Source: Oscarella lobularis
Lineage: Eukaryota > Porifera > Homoscleromorpha > Homosclerophorida > Oscarellidae
Assembly: GCF_947507565.1 (NCBI RefSeq)
Contig: NC_089188.1
Span: 1,054,001-1,118,000 of the forward strand
Direction of reading: 5' to 3'
Length of the DNA stretch: 64,000 bases
The position numbers and the translations under genes were made by a program. This document shows positions 33,129 through 43,400 of this stretch, one piece after another (position 1 is the stretch's first letter; every line of letters starts with the position of its first letter). The notes under the pieces are model-generated. The model did not search any database, had not been told where the DNA came from, and worked only from the letters and a program-made list of their open reading frames with translations.

Positions 33129-35790
33129 ATGCTAAGGCAATTTCACCTTTCTCTTTTCGACGTTGTCGTCGTCGTCGTCGTTGTCGTCGCCGTGACGATG
33201 ATAGAGGCAATGGACCCACCTGAAGCAACTGAACCAACAACAAGTAAGCAGTGCGTCACCTGACGCAACCATAGGGAAACGATTGACGCGTTCTTTGTTG
33301 GGGAGGGGAGGGGAGGGAGGGGGGAAGTAGTAACGGAGATGATATAGACTCACGGATCTTAGAAGATGTGATAGACTATCATCTCTTCAATTTCCTTTTA
33401 CCTCTCCTCGCACGCGTTAGAATGACAATTAAAGCTCCCTTTGGTTCGCCTTTTTTTTGACCTCGCATGCGTTGTCCTTTATGGGTTGGTGCCAACGCGT
33501 CACCTCGCGGTTATCGTCTCCCCCAATAGTTCCAGACGAATTTCTCATTGTCGCCGAAACCACTTCCCTTCGGCTCGTGACTCCGAACGGCTCCCTGGTC
33601 CGGACAATCGAGAACACGCAAACGCAACGCGTCGTCGGCGTCGCGCACAACGTCGACACTCAGACAATTTTCTGGACGGACATCTCTCTCGAAGCGATCG
33701 TCACCTCGAACGTCGACGGCACGAACGTTCGAACGATCGTCTCGCGACTGGTTATACCGAGCGGAGTCGCCTACGATCCATCGGCCAAGCACGTCTATTT
33801 CTCCGACTCGAGCTTAGATGTAATCGGTGTCGCCACGTTGGACGGTAATTATTCCGTGCCGCTCATCAGCACGGATCTCGTCGAACCACGTGCGATTATT
33901 CTCCAACCGTCGATGGGGTAAATGATCGATAGTAGAACGGGGTGTTAGATTATTACTCTAGTCGCTCGTACGAAGGTTAATGTACTGGATTGATTCGGGA
34001 TCGAAAGCCAAAATCGAACGCGCGTTTATGAGCGGCAATAATCGAACTGCGCTAATTGAGGGGTATGACCTCGGCTGGCCATACGGATTGACGATATCCG
34101 GCGAACGTCTCTATTGGATCGACGGAAAAGCGGACAAGGTTTTTATCTCACGACTATATCGCGATTCCTTCTCTCGATCGTCTTTTTGCGCAGATGGAGT
34201 CGAGCGACCTCAATGGGAACGATCGTCAGGTGATGTTGACCTTTTCCGCGAACATTCACCCCTTCGGAATGGCGATCACTTCGGAGACGATCTATTTTAC
34301 GGATCGTTACGCTCGCGTCGTGTACGGCCTGCCGATGAGCTCCAATCTCAGCGAATCGGACCTCAGCGTCGTCACGAGGACGAGATCGACGCCTTACGGC
34401 CTTTCGCTCTACCGCGCGGGCGAGAACGCAACCGGTAGTCCCCGCTTATCAATCATCTCTTCAATTGCATGTGTTTTCTATTTTTAGAAGTGAACCGTTG
34501 CTCGCTGAATAATGGCGATTGTGAACAAATGTGCCTCGCTGAGCCGACGGGGCGGATGTGTGCCTGCAGCGTCGGAGTCCTAAATCAAGACGGCGTGTCG
34601 TGCGGCGGTCGGTCGTCACGTACTATCTTCCGTCTGCTTTATCGATTCTTTTTTCTGCTAATAGAGCCCGACACTGTTATCTTTCTCGTCGAAAACGACG
34701 AGATTCGCGGATACGTGTTGAGAAACGGCGCACTTCAGCCGGCGATAGCGCCGATTACCACCGTCAAGAGGCCGATCTCCGTCGCCGTCGATCCGACGAC
34801 GGAGTTGTTATACGTTTCGGACATAACAGACAGGGCGATTTTCGAAGTGACGAAAGACGGCCAAAAGCGACTCGTTCTCGACGATCCTCCTCTGTCCTAT
34901 GCGGACAACATCGCCGTCGACTACGTCAGCAAAGTGCTCTACTATACGGACCGAACGGCTAATATTATCGGCGTCGTCAGCGTGAAGGGCGATTGGCGGA
35001 AGACGCTTATCGGCGGTTTGGACGAGCCGCGTGGGTTGAAGTTGGATATTGCGGAAGGGTGAGTTGGAAAGTCGGTTTTCGCTTTCTTCTTATAGGCATC
35101 CTTTCACATGGCTTGTCTAGACACCACTCTAAACTCCTATTTCTATGTGTTTCAGGATGATTTATTGGTCGGACTGGGGTTCTGTGCCGAAAATTGAACG
35201 TGTTTCAATGACGGGGGAGCGTCGTCAGGTGCTCGTATCCACGCTAATCGTATGGCCCAACGGGATTACTCTTGACTTGGCCAAAAGACTTCTCTACTGG
35301 GCCGATGCTAGATTGGATAAAGTAAGAGAAGAAAAGTTAGTCAAAAAAGAAACAGTAAGCGAGACGATTTCTTGTTTAGATCGAAGTCTGCAATTTCGAC
35401 GGAACAAATCGACGTCTCCTTGGCACGTACCCTCAAGTGCATCCGTACGCCTTGGACATATACGGCGACTTGCTCATCTGGTCTGACTGGCAACACAACA
35501 CGGTGGGATCAGTGAACATAGACGGCAGTAATTTCAAAGTCTTCTTTGCTCCGCACGTTTCCTTTTGGCGACCGACCGGCCTAAGCGTCTACAATAGCTC
35601 CGCGCCAATCGGTATGAATAGGCTCTCGTTTGATGTAGAAGTCCAAATGATTTCCTTTTCTTCAGCTACAAGTGCCTGTTTGGGCAATGACTGTTCCTCG
35701 GATCAGGTTTGCGTGCCGGAGAACAGCACGTCATACCAATGCTTCTGCAAATTCGGCAATTACAATCCATCGACGGAGAAGTGCGATCGT
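33129..35790 (+). pseudogene. R4: truncated 5' half of an R3-like receptor
   Basis: Homologous to R3 exons 1-9 with the preceding leader region (similarity starts about 32,968 versus 19,907). The signal peptide has an interrupted poly-Val core; exons encode propeller 1, EGF, propeller 2 and the second EGF-like unit (CLGNDCSSDQVC). Splice sites and frames are intact through exon 9, so truncation appears recent. Similarity ends in the intron after exon 9, at about 35,800. With no downstream exons, any product would be a soluble two-propeller protein reading into unrelated DNA (stop about 35,859). Confidence 0.8.
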
Positions 35791-35799
35791 AAGGACAAA

Positions 35800-37165
35800 A
35801 TTAAAATTCTCTTTAGGCAGGGTTCTGCCCCGATCTCACTTGCCGACCCATACTACTAGTACCACATCATTTTATGGCATCTCGCGCATTTTAGTACCAT
35901 TAGACTGTGAAACGTGCACAGTACCAAAACTTTTATCATACCCTGCCCATTGGTTAGGTAATTTGACGAGAAACGGGTCGAATAGACTTAGCTACTAGCG
36001 TTTTCGTCGGATTGTTAGCGTATCACGTGCAACGCACGTTTCACTTGCCCGTTATAATAGCACCTTGATTTTGCTGACCAAGCGTACGGCGTAACTGCGT
36101 ATGCGTTCGCTTTCACATCCAAATAGCGACTCAATGTTTAGAATAGACCCACAATGCATTTTGCGACCGATTCATTGCGTCTACTTCTCGTATTAGGGCA
36201 TTTCGTAGCAACGCGACGATTGACGTCATGCGTCGCTCAATGTCGCGTGACAAGGCGTGCCTGGCGTACGTAGCACACATTCTTTGTCGTTTTTCATGTT
36301 TTGAATTGATTTTCAACCAAATATCGTTTGATTTTGTTGGCAGAAATGCATTTGCAGCCGATTGGCAGAAGTTTCGGTTCAAACGAAGCACTTTTTGTGA
36401 CTTTTTGATCGCGAACAGCTGCAGTCGTTCGTCCCTAGTCGCGTATGAGTATAAATAGTCAGCGCTTACAAGTACTAATCAGATGGAGCAGAGCAGAGCT
36501 CGTGGCTAGGATAGAAGGGAGATTGGCAACATTCCCCAAGGTTTGACTATGGCCCGGTGGTCGCCTCATTCCTCACTTGCCCGGCCAACACCGACTTTCG
36601 GTGTTTTGGCGGAGTACAACACTAGGACATCTTCCCTTCCCTTCCCCGTTTCGTTAGTTCCCTCTATGTATTTCGTTCAAATGCCTGTCGATGTTTAGTT
36701 CGTTGCCTCCCTGAGTAGATTAGTTAAGCTTATTATTAATTATACTTACTTGACAAGGGTGTAACTTGGCACGCCTTCCTAGTTCTCGCATCTCTCTCCC
36801 AGTTCCTGGGGCACCTCTGTCACCGGATAAACCTCCATAGCACCGTCTTCCGTGGGGTTTGTGTCAAGTGTCGGTGTTTTTTGTCAATTTTTTTAAACTT
36901 CTCTAAGCGAGAAAACGCGTTTTTTGAGCTTGTGGCGGTCAAACGACGAGTTTGTAAGCTTTTTACCCCCAAAGGGGGCCCCTTCGCCCAATCCACGACT
37001 ATAGAAGTCCTTTACCCAAACCTTCAGACTCATAGGCAAAAGTAACTGTTCTTTACAGTTTATCGCCAGACTGACAAGTAAAACTCAGTTTCCCAACGTT
37101 TCTAAACTAAAGCTAAAGCTAGGTAATCCCTCTTCCTCATTTAAAAAATTCTCGGCAGAACCTGT
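35800..37165. other. Non-coding part of the insertion
   Basis: No credible ORF. There is a TATAAATA at about 36,451 followed by a CT-rich, LTR-like stretch, but I find no matching second copy, primer-binding site or terminal TG/CA pair. Origin unknown. Confidence 0.35.
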
Positions 37166-37190
37166 AAAAAACGACGCTGACTACAAACCT
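37166..37190 (+). repeat. 25-bp direct repeat, right border of the 4.7 kb insertion
   Basis: Identical to 32,429-32,453. Continues into the CDCVSTTLVCVLAVDVQ coding block of T copy A. Confidence 0.9.
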
Positions 37191-38272
37191 ACGTGCGACT
37201 GCGTCTCAACGACACTAGTTTGCGTCCTTGCCGTTGACGTTCAATTGGGCGGCGGAGGCGGCGCCAACGGCGACGCCGCGGCATATCTCGTGTAAGATAC
37301 CACGGCGTCCTTTGGCACGACCTTCGAGCTTAGAATGAGCAGAAAACCAAAGGTGGGCGTCTACGCCACTTGCTTGAATCGGAAGTCATGGGAAAACGCG
37401 TCTGTCAGTGCAATCGGTTTCGTAGAGAATAGGTCAGACCTGACTATAGGCCGGATGCGGTTATCTGTAGACGTTCTTGCTTTAGCTGGAATGACGGTGC
37501 CTGCAGCGTCTCTTCGAAGTCCTTTGCCGTTAGACAGGGTTTCACTGAGAGGTAAGTAGTAGTAGCAAAAAACGTTGATGAGAGGATTCTGTTTCACATT
37601 CTTTTTTTAGTAATTTGGCCGAACGCCCGTGTTCTCTCGTCAGGTTTGTATAGCTGCCTGATATTCTATACTACTCCTTTCCGTAGCTCTTCTCCGACGT
37701 CTCCTCTTGACGTCAAAGTTGTGGAGCACTTGTACAAAGAACCGACGGCATTTTTTGTCTTAGTCTAATCTATATCTGTCTAGGTATGCATCGTCTAATG
37801 GTCGACTCCGGCGTAGGGCAGTTGATCTATCGACTCTAAATAAGGATACTGAAGATCTACGGTGAGATATCGTGTCTCGCACGGTAACTTTCGGTAGAGT
37901 CTCTTCGTCTCTAAGATCCGGCTCCTGCGATTGCGAGTCAGAAGTTCTGTTTCGATGGTTGCAGGGAAAGGCTCAGACGAAAACGTCTAATTGCACGACG
38001 AAAGGAAATGAACTGCTCGCTTCCATCGTAATTGAAAGTACGTGTCACAATAGAGTCCTTGACACCAAATAATTATCTTTGCAGACGATAAATGTGGTTT
38101 ACTTCGTGCTCCTCCTCGCAGCCGCCTGTCGTGTTCATCGAGCGGTCGGCAAGAAACGTGCAGTATCCAGTGTGACAAGGGCTACGTCATCAACGGATCG
38201 ATATCGACAGCGAAGCAAACATGCAATCCAGCTGTAGGTTGGTCACCTGAGGAACTCCGCTGCCGTCTCGCT

Positions 38273-38680
38273 TATTGACCTCTCGCGCCCGGCACGCCCA
38301 CCCTAAAGCAGGTCTGGGACTCCGAGGCTACTAGTTTACAGGAGATCATGTTTGAAACAACTTCCATTTTGTTGTTTAGCTGCCCCATTTCATCGTCGAA
38401 AGTAAGTAAAACAGCTGCAGCTTGACTGACATTCCGTTTGATGGCGCTCTTCTTTCTAAACACTCGACGCGAATGTTAGGGACGAGTGTTTGGGCAGACG
38501 AGCTTCATCAAACGCAATCTCATTCAACCAGTAGTTGTTTCTAACCTTTATCGAAAGAATCAAATAGAATCAATAAGAACAAAATGAAACTCGTTTTGAA
38601 TATAAATTCATATGAATTTGTGATCTGGTGGTATACGGGACATCCCGGAAGGACCCTTGCTTCAAAGAAACTCTTTTTAA
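38273..38680. other. Unrelated DNA replacing Sushi 2-3 in T copy A
   Basis: Sequence with no match to copy B and no ORF content I recognise. It lies between the truncated Sushi 1 exon and the TTTTTAATTAAATATAG acceptor shared with copy B. Confidence 0.5.
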
Positions 38681-39503
38681 TTAAATATAGGCGGTGCCGT
38701 CGAATGGGTTTGTGAGCTGTCCCCACGGCCGATCTTACGGCGTCGAATGCGAAGTCATTTGGGATCAGGGCTACGAGCGTCTCGTCGCCGGAAGTCGTCG
38801 CTGCGCGACGGGCGGAAAGTGGTCGAATGCGAACACGGCGTGCCGCGAATCGGACTACTGTTTTCTTCAAAAGTCCATTCCCAGCGTACCCCACAGCACA
38901 AGTGCACGCGTACGCGCCGGGCCCGAGCGATTCGCAGAGCGCGTGCGAACTGCAGATGGAATCTACTGCGGCGTCGACTCCGACTTGGACTGTTATCCCG
39001 ACCACGCGCTACCCTGCAACGATTCCCGCTGTCGCGCCGATAACTGCCACATACCAAACAGCGATCAAACGGACACGGATGGCGGCGGCGTAGGAGATGC
39101 GTGCGACAATGACGACGACCAAGACTGCGTTTCTGACGAAAACGATAACTGTCCGTTGATTTCGAATTCGAATCAGATTGACAGCGACGGCGACGGCGAC
39201 GGAGACGCGTGCGATAACTGTTGCACCGATTCGAATCCCGATCAGGCGGACGAGGACGGGGATGAGATCGGAGACGCGTGCGACGGCGATGTCAACGGCG
39301 ACGGAGTTGGAAATCTGACAGACAATTGCGTCGGCGTTCTGAATTCGCCTCAGACGGACGGAGACGGCGACGGCGTTGGGGACGCGTGCGACAATTGCGT
39401 TGCTGTGCGCAATCCGGATCCGACGGGAATGGGGTCGGAGACGCGTGCGATGATGGGATCGATACGGATAAGGATGGGGCTATTGACAGTCACGATAATT
39501 GTC

Positions 39504-40043
39504 CGAGGCTTCGTTGATACGAGCTCGTGCTGAGATGGCTTAGCTTCCGGAGGCGCCCGTCGTGCAACCGTCACACTTGAAAATGTAAATCAATAATAGA
39601 TAGCTTATGCATTTATTATTTATTTACCTTCGCGTCTGCGGTCTTTTTTCTTCGTCTCTGGGTGCAGTTTTTCGTAAGAGAACCGTCTTTAATTGAGGCG
39701 GAGGTGGTGCAGAAGTAGTTTGGTCATTTTGGTCAAGCGTCTGCATACGGGTAAGATCGTCGTGTGGACAAAGAACACTTCTTTTATCGATTGCGAGCGC
39801 GTCGACGTCCTCGCCGCGAATCACTTCGTCGTTTGCGCTGCTGCGCTTGCGCGCGATGTCGCCCGTCGCCGCCGTGGCGGTGTCCGAAGTCATCCCCTCT
39901 TCGCCAGACGCTCCTGGACCTTTTGGTCCTTTTCCTAGTGATTGAAAGTAAGGAAGGAACTCTCGACGATAGCGTTTGGGAGCACCGTTCGACGATTTCG
40001 GCCGATCTCGCTTCGATTGCTTGGCCGTTAGTCTGGTCGCCAT
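39504..40043 (-). pseudogene. Duplicated 5' exons of the MYCBPAP-like gene
   Basis: Copy of 31,360-31,919 created by the tandem duplication. It includes exon 1 (ATG at 40,043; MATRLTAKQSKRDRPKSSNG) in one frame through GPKGPGASGEEG, with the AIDLEEFRKVWQ block deleted. It stops inside the exon encoding QHELVSTKPR, where it joins the TSP3 array of T copy A. It has no downstream exons, so it cannot make the full protein, yet it keeps the exon 1 frame that the full gene has lost. Confidence 0.85.
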
Positions 40044-40477
40044 GGTGAGTAGGTGATATACGGGCGATCACCAAATTCTGCACAAGTTTATTTTTTTCCC
40101 TCACACAGCGATATTGTACACACACGCAGCACTAAAAATCCCGTTTTCCGCGTCTGCTTGCGCGCCTCACCCTGTTTCTCGACGTGGGCGTAGTTGGTTC
40201 GACCACGGACCCGCGGTTCGATAATTTTTCCACACTTAGATGCTGCACGACTTCGAGAATGACGCACACTCTGAAGACGACAAGTAAAGTCATTAATCAC
40301 AGTACAAATAATTATTCCTATTGATTTGATCTCTTATTTTTTTTGGTAGCTGCATCAGACGTAGTCTTCTTTGGAAGCATCGGACTCGGAGTTTTGTTAA
40401 AATACGGCGGGTCTTTCCCGGAGGAAACAGCTCACGTGCTGTTTCCAGAATATCATTTATCTCCATATAATCGCACA
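40044..40477. promoter_or_regulatory. Divergent promoter region between the MYCBPAP 5' copy and T copy B
   Basis: 434 bp head-to-head spacer, the duplicate of 31,920-32,351. Retained indels and substitutions show independent drift. Confidence 0.45.
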
Positions 40478-43400
40478 ATGAGCTCCTGGGTAGCCTCCTT
40501 CATCCTTAGCCTTGCACTGGCGGCGAGCTTGAGCTCGAAACTCGACGCCGCTTCTAACAACGACACTGACTACAAACCTACGTGCGACTGTGTCTCGACG
40601 ACACTAGTTTGCGTCATTGCCGTTGACGTTCAATTGGGCGGCGGAGGCGGCGCCAACGGCGACGCATATCTCGTGTAAGATACCACGGCATGCTTTGGCA
40701 CGACCTTCGAGCTTAGAATGAGCAGAAAACCAAAGGTGGGCGTCTACGCCACTTGCTTGAATCGGAAGTCATGGGAAAACGCGTCTGTTAGTGCAGTCGG
40801 TTTCGTAGAGAATAGGTTAGACCTAACTATAGGCCTGATGCGGTTATCTGTAGACGTTCTTGCTTTAGCTGGAATGACGGCGCCTGCAGCGTCTCTTCGA
40901 AGTCCTTTGCCGTTAGACAGGGCTTCACTGAAAGGTAAGTAGTAGTACAGTAGTAGTTGATGAGAGAGGATTCTGTTTCACATTCTTTTTTCAGTGATTT
41001 GGCCGAACGCCCGTGTTCTCTTGTCAGGTTTGTATAGTTCACTCGATCACCTGATATTCTATACTACTCCTTTCCGTAGCTCTTCTCCGACGTCTCCTCT
41101 TGACGTCAAAGTTGTAGAGCATTTGTACAAAGAACCGGCGGGCATTTTCTTTCTCTTAGTCTAATCTATATCTGTCTAGGTATGCATCGTCTAATGGTCG
41201 ACTCCGGCTTAGGGCAGTTGATCTATCGACTCTAAATAAGGATACTGAAGATCTACGGTGAGATATCGTGTCTCGCACGGTAACTTTCGGTGGAGTCTTC
41301 GTCTCTAAGATCCGGCTCCTGCGATTGCGAGTCAGAAGTTCTGTTTCAATGGTTACAGGGAAAGGCTCAGACGAAAACGTCTAATTGCACGACGAAAGGA
41401 AATGAACTGCTCACTTCCATCGTAATTGAAAGTACGTGTCACAATAGAGAGAGTCCTTGACACCAAATAATTATCTTTGCAGACGATAAATGTGGTTTAC
41501 TTCGTCCTCCTCCTCGCAGCCGCCTGTCGTGTTCATCGAGCGGTCGGCAAGAAACGTGCAGTATCCAGTGTGACAAGGGCTACGTCATCAACGGATCGAT
41601 ATCGACAGCGAAGCAAACATGCAATCCAGCTGTAGGTTGGTCACCTGAGGAACTCCGCTGCCGTCTCGCTGATTGCGGACCGGCTCCTATTCCTCCGAAC
41701 GGAGTCGTAGCGTGCACGGGAACGACGGTCAATTCCACGTGCACGCAATCGTGCAACGTGGGTCGCGTGCTGATTGGCGATTCGGGACGTCGATGTCAAG
41801 CCGACGGAAAATGGAACGGAACTGTGGCTAAATGCGCACGGGTTCGTTGTCCTTCGCTCGACTCCCCCCAAAACGGCTCCGTATCGTGCACGGGAATCAG
41901 ATATGGCGATGTAAGGCAATCGACCTCAATGGGCTGTAGATAGTTAATGCTATCCTTTACCTTCCCGTAAAGACATGCAAGTACAGTTGCAACGAGAGCC
42001 TGACTCTGATCGGATCTGCAAGCGTAACGTGTACAGAAAAGGGTCTCTGGACAGACAATCAGCCAACGTGTTCCAATCAACTCGATTGTCCTCCACTGGT
42101 AGCGTAATAATCAATAATTATTTTTGTATTATTATACTCTTTTTAATTAAATATAGGCGGTGCCGTCGAATGGGTTCGTGAGCTGTCCCCACGGCCGATC
42201 TTACGGCGTCGAATGCGAAGTCATTTGCAATCAGGGCTACGAGCGTCTCGTCGCCGGAAGTCGTCGCTGCACGACGGGCGGAAAGTGGTCAAATGCGAAC
42301 TCGGTGTGCCGCGAATCGGACTACTGTTTTCTTCAAAAGTCCAACTGCAGTTCGAACGCGCGCTGCGAATCGCTCGGGCCCGGCGCGTACGCGTGCACCT
42401 GTGCAGTGGGGTACGCTGGGAATGGAATCTACTGCGGCGTCGACTCCGACTTGGACGGTTATCCCGACCACGCGCTACCCTGCAACGATCCCCGCTGTCG
42501 CGCCGATAACTGTCGCATACCAAACAGCGATCAAACGGACACGGATGGCGGCGGCGTAGGAGATGCGTGCGACAATGACGACGACAATGACGGCGTTTCC
42601 GACGAAAACGATAACTGTCCGTTGATTTCGAATTCTAATCAGACTGACAGCGACGGCGACGGCGACGGAGACGCGTGCGATAACTGTCGCACCGATTCGA
42701 ATCCCGATCAGGCGGACGAGGACGGGGACGGGATCGGAGACGCGTGCGACGGCGATGTCGACGGCGACGGGGTTGGAAATGTGACGGACAATTGCGTGGG
42801 CGTGCCGAATTCGCGGCAGGCGGACGGAGACGGCGACGGCGTTGGGGACGCGTGCGACAATTGCGTTGCTATGCGCAATCCGGATCAGAACGACGTCGAC
42901 GGGAATGGGGTCGGAGACGCGTGCGATAATGGAATCGATACGGATAAGGATGGGGCTATTGACAGTCGCGATAATTGTCCGAGCATTCCAAACCCGAGCC
43001 AGGTATACACGAAGTGAATATATGTCTTAGAGAGAGATAAATACACTTTTTGAATTAGATTGATGTTGACGGAGATGGACGGGGAAACGCGTGTGATGAC
43101 GACGACGACGGTGACGGCATTCTCGATACTGACGACAAGTGTCCATTACGAAAAGACGTTCAGGTAATTAATTTAGTATAATTTATTATTAGAATAATTG
43201 AACGAATCATCATTGTCTTACGTTAGTGCGACGACGACGACGACGACGGAGATGGCGTGCCAAATAGATTGGTATTTTCTAAATTTAGTTGGGACTGTGT
43301 CTGAAATTAAGAGAATTTCTCTAGGACGCTTGTCCTTTGAATCCAAACGTGCAAAAAACCGATTTTTCAAACGGCGACGTTGTCACATTTCAGTCGGTCA

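Larger units (their letters stand above)
32454..37165 (+). other. 4.7 kb insertion into T copy A exon 1
   Basis: Flanked by the 25 bp direct repeats and absent from copy B at 40,545-40,580. It contains unknown exons (about 32,542-32,961), the 5' half of an R3-like receptor gene (33,129-35,790) and about 1.37 kb of non-coding DNA. No transposase, inverted ends or LTR pair is evident, so it may be a templated or repair-mediated segmental insertion, not a normal transposon. Confidence 0.75.
32352..39504 (+). pseudogene. T copy A: broken thrombospondin-like Sushi/EGF/TSP3 gene
   Basis: Same 5' end as copy B (ATG at 32352, signal peptide MSSWVVSFILSLALAASLSS), but exon 1 is split by a 4.7 kb insertion and resumes at 37,166. 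The Cys module exons (37,166-38,040) and Sushi 1 (from 38,085) follow. The Sushi exon then runs into a stop at about 38,275, where copy B continues CRLADCGP. Sushi 2-3 exons are replaced by about 400 bp of unrelated DNA. Sushi 4, EGF and TSP3 resume at about 38,691. The EGF is destroyed by an 80 bp inversion (38,877-38,956). The TSP3 array ends at 39,504, where MYCBPAP-derived DNA begins. TSP-C, LamG-like and MAM parts are absent. Confidence 0.85.

Noticed and set aside
35800-37165. Solo LTR of a retrotransposon
   Set aside because: TATAAATA and CT-rich DNA are suggestive, but I cannot find TG...CA ends, a target duplication or a second copy in the window.
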